A stretch of 64,000 nt of DNA from Spodoptera frugiperda (GCF_023101765.2 NC_064215.1:10602001-10666000), one strand, 5' to 3'; counted from the first letter of the stretch, positions 1-10,096 are shown. Numbers and translations: made by a program. The notes: a model not told the origin generated them from the letters alone.

Positions 1-414
1 GGATCGTGACAAATATATTTTGTCATCACCACACGGCACGGTAAAAAGGCTCCCTAAATACATACTAATAAATCGCTCCTCTTATACCTTAACCCACAAA
101 CGTCAGTTCACATTATTGTCGGGAATCGAAAGTCGTACTTACATCGTCTCGTCATAATAATGTTTCAGGGCATAAAGCACGGGAATGAAGGGGCTGATTA
201 CTATACAACATATTATATGTACTTTGTTTACATACTGCCTCAACTCGGAACCACTCGGTGGAAAGAGTTCGTCGACTCATGTCAGGATTTTAAAGTGAGT
301 GGAAAGTGATTGGGAAATTGTTTTTGGGTTATATTTAGATGGTTACCTATTTAAAGATATGTTACTTTATAGGATATTGACTGAATACGAAAAGCGATCG
401 AACTATTTTCTGAG

Positions 415-487
415 GGGGATAGCCATCCAATGCCTTCTACCGCCTATGGTGATTGAGCCGGAGCCCTTTAAGAAGCTCCGCGTCGAA
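415..487 (-). repeat. SINE-A fragment, internally deleted
   Basis: This short stretch matches the antisense strand of a retroposon family (here SINE-A) seen about ten times in the window. It keeps the 3' part (catccaatg, then an equivalent of cttctcccgcc) and the gagccggagccc block, but the roughly 70 bp normally between them are missing. An open frame of 66 codons crosses it and has no protein-like features. Family assignment rests on comparison with the better copies at 5584-5754 and 53574-53718. Confidence 0.6.
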
Positions 488-499
488 GATCGAGCTTAG

Positions 500-1310
500 T
501 GGCGTGCTCTTGGAGAAGCCTAAGTGGCCCAGCAATGGACAGAAATGAGCTGATAATGATAATGAATTTGTAAGCAAGGATAGTGAAGTAGCACTACGTT
601 GATTATTGTTAAATATAGTAAAGTTTGTCAGGGTCTAATTGCATCATATTTATTCTAGCGTTCTAAAAAACTGGAACCATAAAAATATTCTATTTTAAAG
701 TCCTTACATACAACCACCAAAATGAAACAACCATTTGTCTGCGTAAAGCATTAGAAGCTTACCTTAAACGACATTTAACTCCTAAGAATGCAAATACAAT
801 TTATGTGAACAGCTTTATCAACGGCTCTGCAGTACGTACGCCATTATACTCAAATTTCTTCCAAGCCACGGTACCCATGGCAACCAAACAAAATCCACGA
901 CCCTCAGAAAACCGAAGCGAAGATAACAAACGACTTCCCTTCGCTGAGATAACCTTTAATTAGGTAAAGCTCAAGTTGTTTATTAATTAAAAATTATTAT
1001 GTAAATCGTATAATTTTATAGTCGAGTGACCTGAGACGAATGCAGGCTGTGTCTTGTGTGTTATTTATATTAATTAGTATGGAGATATGGATCTGTTTGT
1101 ATAGTTTACAGCGGGTTGACTTCCGTGGCTCTGACAGGTGAGTGTTGCTACGCCGAGCCTGATATTGTACGGTAGTGATGGGTGAAAGTGTTTTTACTGA
1201 CAGCTTTAAAGAGCCCTTGTTAATAAAAAGTTTAATTGAATTACACGTGGTTATTTTTTTTAACTGTATATACACACTAGAATAGAAACTAGTGGAAACC
1301 GACACAGCTA
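500..1310. other. Gene-free AT-rich stretch
   Basis: I see no splice-bounded exon, RNA gene or clear repeat here. A 102-codon open frame on minus (997-1305) has no recognisable domain and runs through AT-rich sequence, so I do not call it a gene. Confidence 0.4.
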
Positions 1311-1497
1311 AGCTGTTTTTTATATGGAAAAATGCATATGGATGCGTGCTATGGATGTGTGCTATAGATGGCTTCTTTACTATCGCATCTTCCTCGCACA
1401 GCTAACATAGCTTAGTATTAGTGGAAACGGTCACACAGTTTCACAGCTTAACTACTACATCCTAGTAGTATAGCTACATAGCACATATCTGAAAATT
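1311..1497 (+). mobile_element. MITE-D copy 1
   Basis: This is one of three related copies (also 23068-23308, and inverted at 29704-29905). Shared landmarks in order are a T-run followed by atatggaaa, a gatgcgtgct block, gctatggatggctt, actatcgcatc, cgcacagctaa, a tagtggaaacggtcacac block, then a stretch rich in tagct/agcta (cagctta, tagctacatagcacat). The repeated agct motifs and short inverted matches suggest a non-autonomous DNA element. Its ends are not precisely defined and no target duplication was found. Confidence 0.55.
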
Positions 1498-1993
1498 ACC
1501 CTTACATTTGTCTCAGTTACGAATACATCTTCTTAGTTATAGATTGTCTGTTATTGTGCAGACTACCAAATGAAACTGAGAGTTAGCAACCAGCTTAGAG
1601 ATGGATGAACCACCAATCATGAAAAGATCAGAGAAAACTGGTGGAAACAAGAAGCAAGAATCGAATTCTAAGAAGATCTAAAGACACAAAATCTATGGTA
1701 AAGGCGAATAAACTACTCAAAATTACGAAACGATAAGTAAAAGTAACCAGTAAGCAAGCAAGCAAGCTTAGTATTGTAATCCAACAGAATAACAGTAAGA
1801 TCAATTTGTAAGATAAGCTCAAGCAGAGTGTAACAAAAGTTGGCCTGTTGTCTATAGCCTATCGTCTATATGCCAGAGGGTCAAGTACGGTCATTGTGTG
1901 TAAAAACAATGAATTGGCTTCAGGATAGAAAGGGACTACTGCTTCTGTAGGGCTGGTGAACACGGAATTGATTTCGTATACTTTAATTATTGG

Positions 1994-2213
1994 AATTAAT
2001 TATTATGTTATCGGCTTACTCACGTAATTGTTTGACGAGGAACTCGACTTGTTTCAAGCATTTCGAGACACACGACGCTGTAGCAGCGCGACAATCACCG
2101 CGTCGTGTGTCGCGGAATGCTGCTCATAAATATGAGCCTCTAGCATGGCTTGAAACTAGTCGAGTTCCTAGTCAAAACGTTACGTGAGTAAGCCGATAAA
2201 ATAATAATTAATT
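1994..2213. mobile_element. Palindromic MITE-F, intact copy
   Basis: A 220-bp near-palindrome. The left end begins aattaattattat followed by ttatcggcttactcacgt, and the right end is its reverse complement. Inner arms pair through a gaggaactcgac block and an acacacgacgc/gcgtcgtgtgt pair, so the whole element can fold back. A half copy is at 12076-12148, and an interrupted copy at 43846-44052 contains a SINE. No transposase is encoded. The symmetry and copy number indicate a foldback-type MITE; the superfamily is not assigned. Confidence 0.75.
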
Positions 2214-2370
2214 TTGTATGTCTCATGAAAGTTACAATAAAATTTTGATTGATTTAATTGAAAAGGTCATCTCAAATACTACTTGACAATCGGGAGAGAA
2301 CGCTTATATTACTTTGCCCGACCCGGTGGAAGTACCTACACAATATCTACATTCATGGTAGTAGCATTAA

Positions 2371-2838
2371 GGCGAAGTTACCCCGATAAACGTCGTCAAT
2401 AATAGCGTTTTACTCGTTCATGGAACCGATTTAAATTTTGAAAAAGATATATAACATAGTTGACTCTTTGGTCATGATATTTCGGGAATGCGATACACGA
2501 TTACTTACACTTCACTGCTTCAAATTGAATCGTAAAGACATGTCCAAATGATGGCTAAATAATCGTTTTATTCGAGTTGTATTAGGATTTGAAAAATAAA
2601 ACTTATATGATAATAAAGGTTGATAAAGGTTCATAATAAATGTGTACTTATTATCTCGGGTCACATAAATAACAATATAAAAACAAATATATCTCAAATT
2701 CCAAAGTTATCAATGACATCTGTCAACAAGAAATTCTGTCATCAATGACATCTGTCATCGATGACGTATTTCACTAGTTTGTGTTCGCTCCGCGTCGTTT
2801 AGTTCCGAGCGAGCCCACACGGCTGTGGTAACTTCGCC
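2371..2838. mobile_element. TTAA-flanked short-TIR element (piggyBac-like MITE?)
   Basis: The sequence ttaaggcgaagttacc at 2367-2382 is matched by its exact reverse complement at 2827-2842. If the outer TTAA is the target duplication, the element is 468 bp with 12-bp terminal inverted repeats. TTAA targets are typical of piggyBac elements, but the ends do not start with the usual CCY bases, so superfamily is tentative. Near the right end are direct repeats of an atgacatctgtca motif (about 2712-2760) followed by a GC-richer stretch. No coding potential is seen. Confidence 0.5.
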
Positions 2839-2842
2839 TTAA

Positions 2843-4028
2843 CAGCGCAGCGACTTGAGGACCGATGCCGTCATTAAGAGCCACTCATTCTAGTTATAAC
2901 AAAAATATCTATGTAACAAACGGATGTCTGAATTAATGAATGAGACATTCTCATATTTGTATACTTGCTAACTTGTGACGTCATTTTATAGGCTCCCAGC
3001 TAAAATTAGCTTTAATGGCGTTCAAAGTGCGTTCGAACGTTTTAAGGATTTGTGTGATCTGTTGACTTTACACGCCTTTACAAAAAAAAAAGAAAAAAAT
3101 AACGCGTTTGAATTTTGGCGAGGTTTTTGTGGAACATGTGTGCAAAAAATGATTCTGACATTTTTTTTTTAAGTGGATTAAAAATGAATTATTTAAAAAT
3201 GTTTGTTTTTTGGAATTGCTAAGTAAAATATTGTTTTGCGAGCATAAATAAATAATAATAGACATTAAATGTGTAATTACGTTCATTTTCCTCTAAGCAG
3301 TCATTAACAAACAGTGCCATAATCATGTAGGTAATTAACTTATCTCCCAGACGACATCTTATTGACTTAGTAACAAAATATTTCCAAAAAGTACAGTTTA
3401 CTTTTAACAAGTGTTAATAATTTTAACAATAATTTAAGGCCACGTCCTTGGTGAAACTGCAGTTGTGTCCATAAGGTAGTGACGTTGGAGATTGTCATCT
3501 TATCTTTATATCTATTGACCCAATTGCTTTACCATCGCATCTGATATAATAACGTAAAATTAACATAAGTAATTAAATTTACAATATTTTGGAAAAGGTG
3601 ATTTTTGTTACGATTATGATGATTGGGTAGTTTTCTCAGTTAATAATGAATTATTTTGACTTTTCAATACATTAAAATATTTAAAAATAATCACGCTTTC
3701 ATTGCTAGTTTAGATGATCTACTAATTTTCTAATTTTCAAAAATAAGTCTGATGACGTCAGAACTCCCTATTTCATACAAAATTCATAAAAAAATCGGTT
3801 TTGACGTTTCGAAAAAGTATTGAATTTGTCTTGTAGGAAATTAGTTTATTCTGCCAGCCCTATACGAAACTTTACAGTTAAACCATAGCGCTCAAGGTTT
3901 TAAGATTATAATTATCTGATACACACAAATTATCTAACAAATTCAATTATTTTAAAACATTTTGTATCTTTTTCGCTAAAACGCGCCTAGCAACAGTGCG
4001 ACACAGAAAGATAAAATAAAATATTAAT
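2843..4028. other. Gene-free AT-rich stretch
   Basis: No supported gene or clear repeat. It contains short poly-A and poly-T runs around 3080-3170. Small open frames here look like chance products of AT-rich DNA. Confidence 0.4.
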
Positions 4029-4038
4029 AATGCTATAT

Positions 4039-4084
4039 CTATCTCTTTCTAACAACAAAAGCGAAATAAGGAAGAAAGAGATAG
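4039..4084. repeat. 12-bp inverted repeat upstream of tRNA-Thr
   Basis: The arms ctatctctttct (4039-4050) and agaaagagatag (4073-4084) are perfect reverse complements with a 22-nt spacer. The structure lies about 95 bp before the tRNA-Thr gene. It may be a remnant of a small MITE or part of the tRNA flank; no function can be read from sequence. Confidence 0.6.
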
Positions 4085-4179
4085 GTGTATGTGGTCCAAT
4101 TTCGGAATGGCGTCATCAAGATTAGTTGCGAAGTTGTGTGTGTGGAACGTGGTGTATAATTTGGCCGAACACAATAAGT

Positions 4180-4253
4180 GGCGCCGTGGCTTAGTTGGTT
4201 AAAGCGCCTGTCTAGTAAACAGGAGATCACGAGTTCGAATCTCGTCGGGGCCT
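4180..4253 (+). tRNA. tRNA-Thr (anticodon AGT)
   Basis: A 74-nt cloverleaf. Acceptor strand 4180-4186 pairs with 4246-4252. The D arm has a GCTT/AAGC stem with an AGTTGG loop. The anticodon stem is CCTGT/ACAGG, with anticodon AGT at 4214-4216. The T arm is ACGAG-TTCGAAT-CTCGT. The internal A box (4187-4198) and B box (around 4233-4241) of a pol III promoter are present, and T-runs from about 4273 could terminate transcription. The mature tRNA decodes ACU and related threonine codons after A34-to-I editing. One oddity is a G-G mismatch at the fourth acceptor pair (4183/4249), where a pair is normally present. It could be a functional variant or a decaying copy. No intron is seen, and CCA is not encoded, as expected for eukaryotes. 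Confidence 0.92.
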
Positions 4254-5283
4254 ATGCGATGTTGAGCATAAATTTTATTTTTGTTCTTTTTTATTATTAT
4301 TTTTTTTTATTAAAAAATATTCTTGAATCTAATATTTTAAAATATTTTTTGCACATTTTATCATTTTAGTGAATTACTGATTTTTTATTATTCATGTATT
4401 TTTTAGGTTTCTTCAAATATTGAGCTTGCTTTTATTTTAATTATGTTTATTTAAATATTCATTTGAGTCATTTAGAACGTATAATCATAAAAAATCCACC
4501 ACAATTTTGAGAACTTTTTAAATAAACACAAAATAGTATCACGTATTAAGAATTTCGTTAATACTTATTATATTACATACATACATATGTATGTAGGAGC
4601 AATTTAAAAATGGTTCACAGACGTATTTTAAAAAAGTTCGTATGCACCAAGAAAGCTTAATGAACAGCGATTATGGGTAACATTGGACAATACCATTGAT
4701 GGTAACGATAGCAACAAAAAATCATATTAGGTTTCAGTTTTTTATGTTTATTTATGGGTATGGTTATTTGGGCAGAAAATAATAATACATATATGGTATA
4801 CGTCTAGTTATTACTTATTATTTATCTCTGTTATATAATATGTAGGTAAACATTGTATTTTATGTGTGAACAACTATGTGGAGTAAATAATGTAAATTAT
4901 AGCATGTCTATAATTGGCATAAGCACATGCCCTTGTATCTTCATCTTATTTTTTATTAATGTAGGTGTTTATTCTGTTGACGTGCTTTAATAGTAATTCT
5001 GTTACATAAATTAAGTAAAAGATTCTTAATAAGCCACCAATGTACCTGTAAACTGTACTTGTACACTACAGGAATGGCGAGTTCCGTGGGACCGTAGTAG
5101 CTGCCTAACATTAATTGCTGCGACCATACCGTCCCGCTCAAACAATAGCGTATTAACATACTAAATGTGAATGCCACTAACTAAGTGATATACAGGCGCC
5201 TCACCACGCAACACTAATGTTGTATGTACAATCGACAAGTTTGAATTATGACCCACCGTAAGTTTTCTTTCCTCATTATTAAC
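4254..5283. other. Gene-free AT-rich stretch
   Basis: Very AT-rich DNA after the tRNA gene, with a small palindromic acatacatacatatgtatgt run near 4576. I see no exon, RNA gene or definite repeat copy. Confidence 0.4.
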
Positions 5284-5400
5284 AGCTTGTGGCCGTCTAC
5301 TGTTGGGCATTGGTTTTCCTCTTCTAAATAAGAGCGTTTGTCATAATCTCTACGCTTGCCCAGCGATTTGTTGATTACAGTTTAAAAGCTTCAGGTTGAT
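5284..5400 (+). repeat. Degenerate copy of a 'gtctactgttgggcat' repeat
   Basis: The segment gtctactgttgggcattgg followed by aataagagcgtt resembles a widespread lepidopteran repeat whose core reads like 'cgtccactgctggacataggcc'. That resemblance is from general knowledge. A related fragment with cgtccactactgatcaaagg lies at 35525-35620. Boundaries are approximate. Confidence 0.35.
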
Positions 5401-5583
5401 TAAAAAGCGTTGGTGCCCGGTCTCCGTCAATTCTGTGGTTTCTTAGTCTAACGACACTCGCGGGAAGGGAAAGGGCTGTGAAGAATGTATTATATTTTTA
5501 CAGCTATCATAAATACAATTAATCGACACAATTATATGGCAGTTCTTTGTGATTTCAAAATATTTTTCATCCAGGTGGGTCAT

Positions 5584-5754
5584 CTTTAGCGTTTAGCGGA
5601 CTAATCCGGAGCTGCGGACTACCTAGCGGGTTTACCGGGGCTCCGGCTCGTAATAGCAGGAGAAAGAACGGGGTGGTTTTTAGTCAGTAAGAGTCCGACA
5701 CTCACTCTCACCTTGCCCAAGGCGGCAGAAGTCATTAGATGATTTGAAAAAAAA
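5584..5754 (+). mobile_element. SINE-A, most complete copy, with 10-bp target duplication
   Basis: A 171-bp retroposon bounded by the direct repeat ggtgggtcat at 5574-5583 and 5755-5764, ending in an A-run. Internal landmarks in order are ctccggctcg, an aacggggtgg block, tttttagtcagtaagagt, a gacactc block, a gcccaaggcgg block, and catta(g/t)gatgattt before the A tail. The A tail plus target duplication indicates retroposition by LINE machinery. No clear tRNA promoter boxes are seen in this copy. An open frame on minus across it is a shadow. Confidence 0.85.
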
Positions 5755-6469
5755 GGTGGGTCATGTCTCAAACTAGCCGACTGTACCTTGAATTTATATT
5801 CCAAGTGATTAGACACGACGCGACGTATTCTATAAGGTAATATTATTGATGTTAGGAAGTAGCTGTTTTGTTAGTTAATATTTATAAGGAACTGTGTACT
5901 TGGTACGCTACGCCTAAATTGCTGTGCCGATTCTTGTGAAATTGCGGTACAGATAGACAGTTATAAAATTGGCTTTGATAGAGAAAATGGGGAAAAAATA
6001 TATGTTTTCGCAATTACTTTCATTCAACATTTCTTTAAAGTTATGGTAAAAGCAACTTTTCAAGGTAATAGCTACATTATAATTCCATTTTATTGGTAAG
6101 TACAGAAAATCCCAGCGTGTAAATTCCGACTATCGGCTGCCTTTCTACATCAGTCCTTAATACGTCTTGTCCAAGGGCAGTGTTCGCGGAGTCCATTCAA
6201 TAAATACCACTCGGCCTTTACCAATTATGCTCAATTTTGTTTTACCTCATTTTCATGAATTAAACAACAGGTATCAATTGAATCATTAACTTTGACTAGT
6301 TGACTGACTAGTCAAAACAAAAAGTGTAAATACTTACTTAGATTCAGTCACAAATATTTATTGTTGCTGTTTGTTTCGATTTTTGGGTCAAATCAATCAA
6401 AGTATTGTTAAGATTTTTGGTAATATATTAAAGATTATTCTTGATGATTAACATACTTTAGTAATAGCT

Positions 6470-6605
6470 TTTTTTAAGGGGCAATAATCATCCAATGCTT
6501 TCTTCCGCCTTGGGCGACTCGAGAGAGGGAGTGTCAGACTCTTACTGACTAAAAACTACCCCGTTCCTACTCTTGGAGCCGGAGCCCCAGCAACCCATCA
6601 AGTCT
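6470..6605 (-). mobile_element. SINE-A copy, inverted
   Basis: It reads on plus as a T-run, aatcatccaatg, cttccgccttgggcgac, gggagtgtcagactcttac, tgactaaaaac and gagccggagcccc. This is the reverse complement of SINE-A, so it is inserted on minus. The far end near catcaagtct is approximate and no target duplication was identified. Confidence 0.75.
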
Positions 6606-7158
6606 TATAATATACATATCTTGTATTATGCCCACCATTGATAGTAAGCTCATATGCAGCACAACTGAAAAGTTTATACAGTTATACAAAAGAAAATATC
6701 TGTCCAACCAACAATCTCTTCGGTAAGGTAAAGGCATAATCAATTTCTGACCAATAAATTCAATAAATAGTATTGAAACGATTTGATAGTGGCAACTGAA
6801 TGGACTCAGTTAATGACTCACTTATTACTGTGGCATGCTGAGTGTTGCCAGATGACATGGCGCTTACCCAAAATTATTGGAGAAACTTGCAAGGAAAAAT
6901 ATTTTAAATAAACATTAAAATATAGTAGTTTCAAGCTTTAGATTGTAAAGAAAAAGTCCTATTATGTTCGTTTAAGAGATCTAGAAATCGGATATTAGTG
7001 TTGATACCGTATATTATACGATTCTTGTTTATCGGTCTTTAGCAGCACCGCTTGTAAGTTGTATGTATGTAACTACTCGACTAACGAAGCATTCTAAACC
7101 ATTCATGACATACACATTTACTAATTTCTATCACTTATGATAATTATAACACATCACA

Positions 7159-7341
7159 CTACCATAAACCGCAACCTCTCTCAACATTAGAATCACAATC
7201 TGGCAACACAGCCAAACGTTCTACGATTAATTCACACAGATTAGGTCGCACAAGGTCACTGGTTCCATTCCCGTCTGTTTCATTATAATTCCCATAAAAT
7301 ATGCCGGTTATCGCATCGCCAAATAAGGAGAGACAACACAT
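7159..7341 (-). other. Unassigned 60-codon open frame
   Basis: A methionine-initiated open frame with better composition than its surroundings (segments FGDAITGIFYGN and RPNLCELIVERL). I recognise no family. It might be a transposon remnant or chance; no splice context or repeats support it as a gene. Confidence 0.15.
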
Positions 7342-7506
7342 GTTTTAGTTGGTCATAGAATAATGGGTGCCATGGGCTTGTGACCGACTTTTGGAAGGCT
7401 CCTACTGTCGTACTTAGTTATCATAGTGAGTTGAGTACTTTAAGTGATTGGTCAGTCAGTCCTTTGGTTTGGAGTCTAGACTATTGGGTCTCCACTCTGA
7501 CGTTGG

Positions 7507-7692
7507 TTGACGCGGTGGTTGGACAATCGGCTGCTGGTTATTAGCGTCTTCAATTCCCACACGAAGCAACTCTGTGATTCAACAAAATTGTTGTTTTGGG
7601 TCTAAATGTGATGTGTATGTGAATTTGTATGTTTGTAAACGCACCCATGACAGGAGCGGAGAATTCTAGAGTGCAATTTTTTTTTTTTGAAG
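7507..7692 (+). mobile_element. SINE-B (tRNA-derived) copy 1
   Basis: The segment begins ttgacgcggtggttgg (A-box-like) and contains a degraded B-box region (cttcaattcccac). It then has the family body: aactctgtg, gggtctaaatgtgatgtgta, gtgaatttgtatgtttgta and aacgcaccca, and ends gagaattctag plus a T-run. Three other copies lie at 42600-42800, 58828-58998 and 63072-63268. The best B box is in the third copy. Confidence 0.7.
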
Positions 7693-7741
7693 AAGCAGGC
7701 GAAAGCAATATTGATATTTTCCATAATCTCCGAGTTGGAGA

Positions 7742-8500
7742 TTGCATTATAAGTTGCTTAAGTTTATTATAAAGTACTGCTATCGATCTCTCAACTCAAC
7801 TCTTACAATACCCACAAGAAGAGTAGTAGTGGTAAAAAAATCCTTTTTTCTAACCATCTGGCTCGAATACCATACAAAAGTAAATAAAGCCACAATTACA
7901 CAAGTTAGTGATTTACGTAAACTTCGACTTAACTATCGATACTCGAAACGAGTTCATATTTCTGTGTGTCCATCGGCAGAGCTAACAGCTAACAGGCAAG
8001 TATGTAAACAGGGATACACATTGAACTACACAAACCAGTACAAACTGACCTTTACAAGTGCGGAAGGATCATATAAAGCGAGGCCAAGATAAACTGGTTC
8101 TGTATAGGTTGATGTGCAAGTTTGTGTACACAGGGATATTTGTCGAACAAACCGCCTGCCCTGCGGAACCCGAGGTGTCGAGACGAACTTACAACATACT
8201 AATAAAACGTTCACGAAGTAAAGCGGAAACATAAAAAATATATATCTACGCATCGCAGAGCTATTGTCAAAATTTTATCCAAGGGCAACCGCGCTAGGGT
8301 TACCGACATCGACTCCAAATATACACACATCCTCATGCGTTTTTTGCGCGATTTTTTTTTTCAAACACATCCCTTGACGTATGTGCCAAAGTAGGTACAT
8401 ACAATTTTATATTAGTCTTGTTATTTAAATTCATTTGACGCGGTCACTTAACTTTAGTTTCTAATGTCTTGTGTTAATTTAGATACGAAGACACATTAAA
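7742..8500. other. Gene-free stretch with chance open frames
   Basis: Opposed open frames of 116 codons (plus, 7742-8092) and 75 codons (minus, 8026-8253) overlap here, and neither shows a recognisable motif. Two related snippets near 8010 and 8130 (cagggata) hint at an old local duplication. I do not call a gene. Confidence 0.35.
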
Positions 8501-8520
8501 TATTTTTCAAAAAGATAATT

Positions 8521-8720
8521 TTAGCATGTGTTGTGTCTTACACGAAAGCTAAAATTCTTCTGACAATAAAATGTAATGACAAATAATGTAAAATTTTCTC
8601 ATCGTTGACAACCTAGTCAAATTCAAAACGTTCAATTCTTCTCCCGTGTCACAACGCAGCCTGCCAGTGTGTGTCAACATCTAGCCTGCCAGGTGCATGT
8701 GATGAAACCTCATTGCTACA
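8521..8720 (-). repeat. 3' LTR
   Basis: A 200-bp direct repeat of 10099-10298 with one mismatch. On minus it starts TGTAGCAATG and ends CATGCTAA, giving short imperfect terminal inverted repeats (TAGCA/TGCTA). It abuts the target duplication on its outer side. An aataaa motif lies in the plus reading, but polyadenylation on the element's own strand cannot be assigned. Confidence 0.93.
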
Positions 8721-8735
8721 GTCTCCCCTCTAACC

Positions 8736-8914
8736 TGAGCGAACGTCCCCGCGATCAGGTTAGTTCTTGCGTGGTCTACCCCTCCTACGTTTCTTTCAGC
8801 CGACGTGAGGAGGCGACTGGCGTACTCTATAGGTCGCTCGTCGGTCCCCTCCCCCTGGAGTAATGCCACTCCTAAAGCCTAACTGCTACTGTCAGTTCTG
8901 AGTACGAAAGGTTT
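8736..8914 (-). pseudogene. Ty3-like pol remnant: RNase H start joined to pol C-terminal tail
   Basis: On minus, 8914 to about 8786 encodes KPFVLRTDSSS, an in-frame stop, then GVALLQGEGTDERPIEYASR and LLTSAERN. This is the start of a retrotransposon RNase H domain, and the D of TDSS corresponds to the first catalytic acidic residue. The sequence then jumps to a segment that in another frame reads RRRGRPRKN followed by a stop, resembling the basic C-terminus of pol just before the polypurine tract. The rest of RNase H, the integrase and nearly all of reverse transcriptase are absent. The junction looks like an internal deletion. Non-functional. Confidence 0.75.
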
Positions 8915-8975
8915 CGTTTACAATTAGAGACCTAAATCTACACACAAACACTTCTGCACGTTTGTCTTTTTGTTC

Positions 8976-9938
8976 CTAGCTGAACATTTCACGTGATATC
9001 TTGTATGCCGGCTTCGGCGTCTGACAGTGATGAGAAGTCGAATTCTTGGCTGTCACTAAACGGGTCTGTGTACGGGTAGTGCACGAGGACACAGCTGAAG
9101 TCCATCGAGGCTCCGCACCCGCCCAACAACTTCCGAATCTTAGTCTCGGAGTCAACATGGAGCGAAGTCGGAGCACGGCGTCCTTCCAGGTGGCGACGTT
9201 GTTGCGGGCGCCGCGCCACCACACGGTGGCATCGCCCTCTAACAGCATCGGGAGTCCCCGCAGCGCGTGATCGTCACTCACGTCCGCACAGCACACTCCT
9301 TGTATACCTGGACCGCGTCGATGAAGGCTTCTAGTACCTCCGGTTTTTGAGAAGTACCGGTGAACCTCGTGGTACACTTTGCGAAGTTCCAGGACGAACT
9401 CATCTTGAGAAGTCCGGTGAACCCCGCGGTACACTTGGCGAAGTTCCAGGACGAACTCTTCTTGAGAAGTCCGGTGAACCCCGCGGTACACTTGGCGAAG
9501 TTCCAGGACGAACTCTTCTTGAGGAGTTACCGGTGAACCTCGCGGTACACTTGGCGAAGTTCCAGGACGAACTCTTCTTGAGAAGTCCGGTGAACCCCGC
9601 GGTACACTTGGCGAAGTTCCAGGACGAACTCTTCTTGAGAAGTCCGGTGAACCCCGCGGTACACTTGGCGACGTTCCAGGACGAACTCTTCTTGAGGAGT
9701 TACCGGTGAACCCCGCGGTACACTTGGCGAAGTTCCAGGACGAACTCTTCTTGAGAAGTCCGGTGAACCCCGCGGTACACTTGGCGAAGTTCCAGGACGA
9801 ACTCTTCTTGAGAAGTCCGGTGAACCCCGCGGTATATATAGTGATGTTCAGCGACGGTGACGATGGTGACTGCCATGAGGCGCCGGCGTTTCGACCGCGT
9901 TTCGTCGGCGCAACGACCGCAGCGTCTCTATTGGGCAC
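8976..9938 (-). CDS. Gag-like open frame with expanded internal repeats (320 codons)
   Basis: The frame starts at ATG 9938 (MPNRDAAVVAPTKRGRN) and stays open for 320 codons. Residues about 30-190 are encoded by the minisatellite, so the protein repeats a 19-residue unit that changes reading frame at each 59-bp unit (GLLKKSSSWNFAK, then RRVRPGTSPS, then TSQEEFVLELRQV). The C-terminal third has a Ty3-type gag signature: ALRGLPMLLEGDA, VWWRGARNN and WKDAVLRLRS. Just before that, the expected gag sequence (VLEAFIDAVQVYKEC) is in a different frame, so gag is frameshifted. No zinc knuckle or protease is seen. Translation is doubtful, and the frame may be open by virtue of repeat composition. Confidence 0.6.
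   Translation of the reverse strand: MPNRDAAVVAPTKRGRNAGASWQSPSSPSLNITIYTAGFTGLLKKSSSWNFAKCTAGFTGLLKKSSSWNFAKCTAGFTGNSSRRVRPGTSPSVPRGSPDFSRRVRPGTSPSVPRGSPDFSRRVRPGTSPSVPRGSPVTPQEEFVLELRQVYRGVHRTSQEEFVLELRQVYRGVHRTSQDEFVLELRKVYHEVHRYFSKTGGTRSLHRRGPGIQGVCCADVSDDHALRGLPMLLEGDATVWWRGARNNVATWKDAVLRLRSMLTPRLRFGSCWAGAEPRWTSAVSSCTTRTQTRLVTAKNSTSHHCQTPKPAYKISREMFS
9375..9834. repeat. Minisatellite with 57-57-59 bp higher-order period
   Basis: Eight full units start at 9375, 9432, 9489, 9548, 9605, 9662, 9721 and 9778, each beginning cactt(g/t)gcga and ending gcggta, with part of another unit before 9375. Unit lengths are 57, 57, 59, 57, 57, 59, 57, 57. The 59-bp units carry gaggagttaccgg where the others have gagaagtccgg. 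The pattern repeats every 173 bp, so the array probably grew by duplication of a three-unit block. It lies inside the gag region of the LTR element. Confidence 0.95.
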
Positions 9939-10087
9939 CTAGTCGTATCCGCCTGCATTATGCCGGCACGGTCAGACGAGGCGCTGTGACAAGTTCGGGG
10001 GCCCGTACAGGACTCTGCTCCGTAGCTTCGTCGTCTGCCGTCGTCTGCCTCCGTAGCCTAGTTCGGGGCATGGTCGGCCCTACTAGC

Positions 10088-10096
10088 TGGGCGCCA
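10088..10096 (-). promoter_or_regulatory. Primer binding site (tRNA-Lys type)
   Basis: Two bases inside the 5' LTR the minus strand reads TGGCGCCCA. This matches the complement of the 3' end of lysine tRNAs, whose usual retroelement primer site begins TGGCGCCC. It is placed as expected for first-strand priming and fixes the element's orientation as minus. Only nine bases match well, so the tRNA identity is likely rather than certain. Confidence 0.75.

Noticed and set aside
7742..8092. 116-codon open frame on plus
   Set aside because: Low-complexity AT-rich codon use and no domain; it overlaps an open frame on the other strand.
9347..9942. Plus-strand open frames across the minisatellite
   Set aside because: They are the complementary reading of the repeat array. 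The LTR element's PBS, polypurine tract and gag signature put coding on minus.
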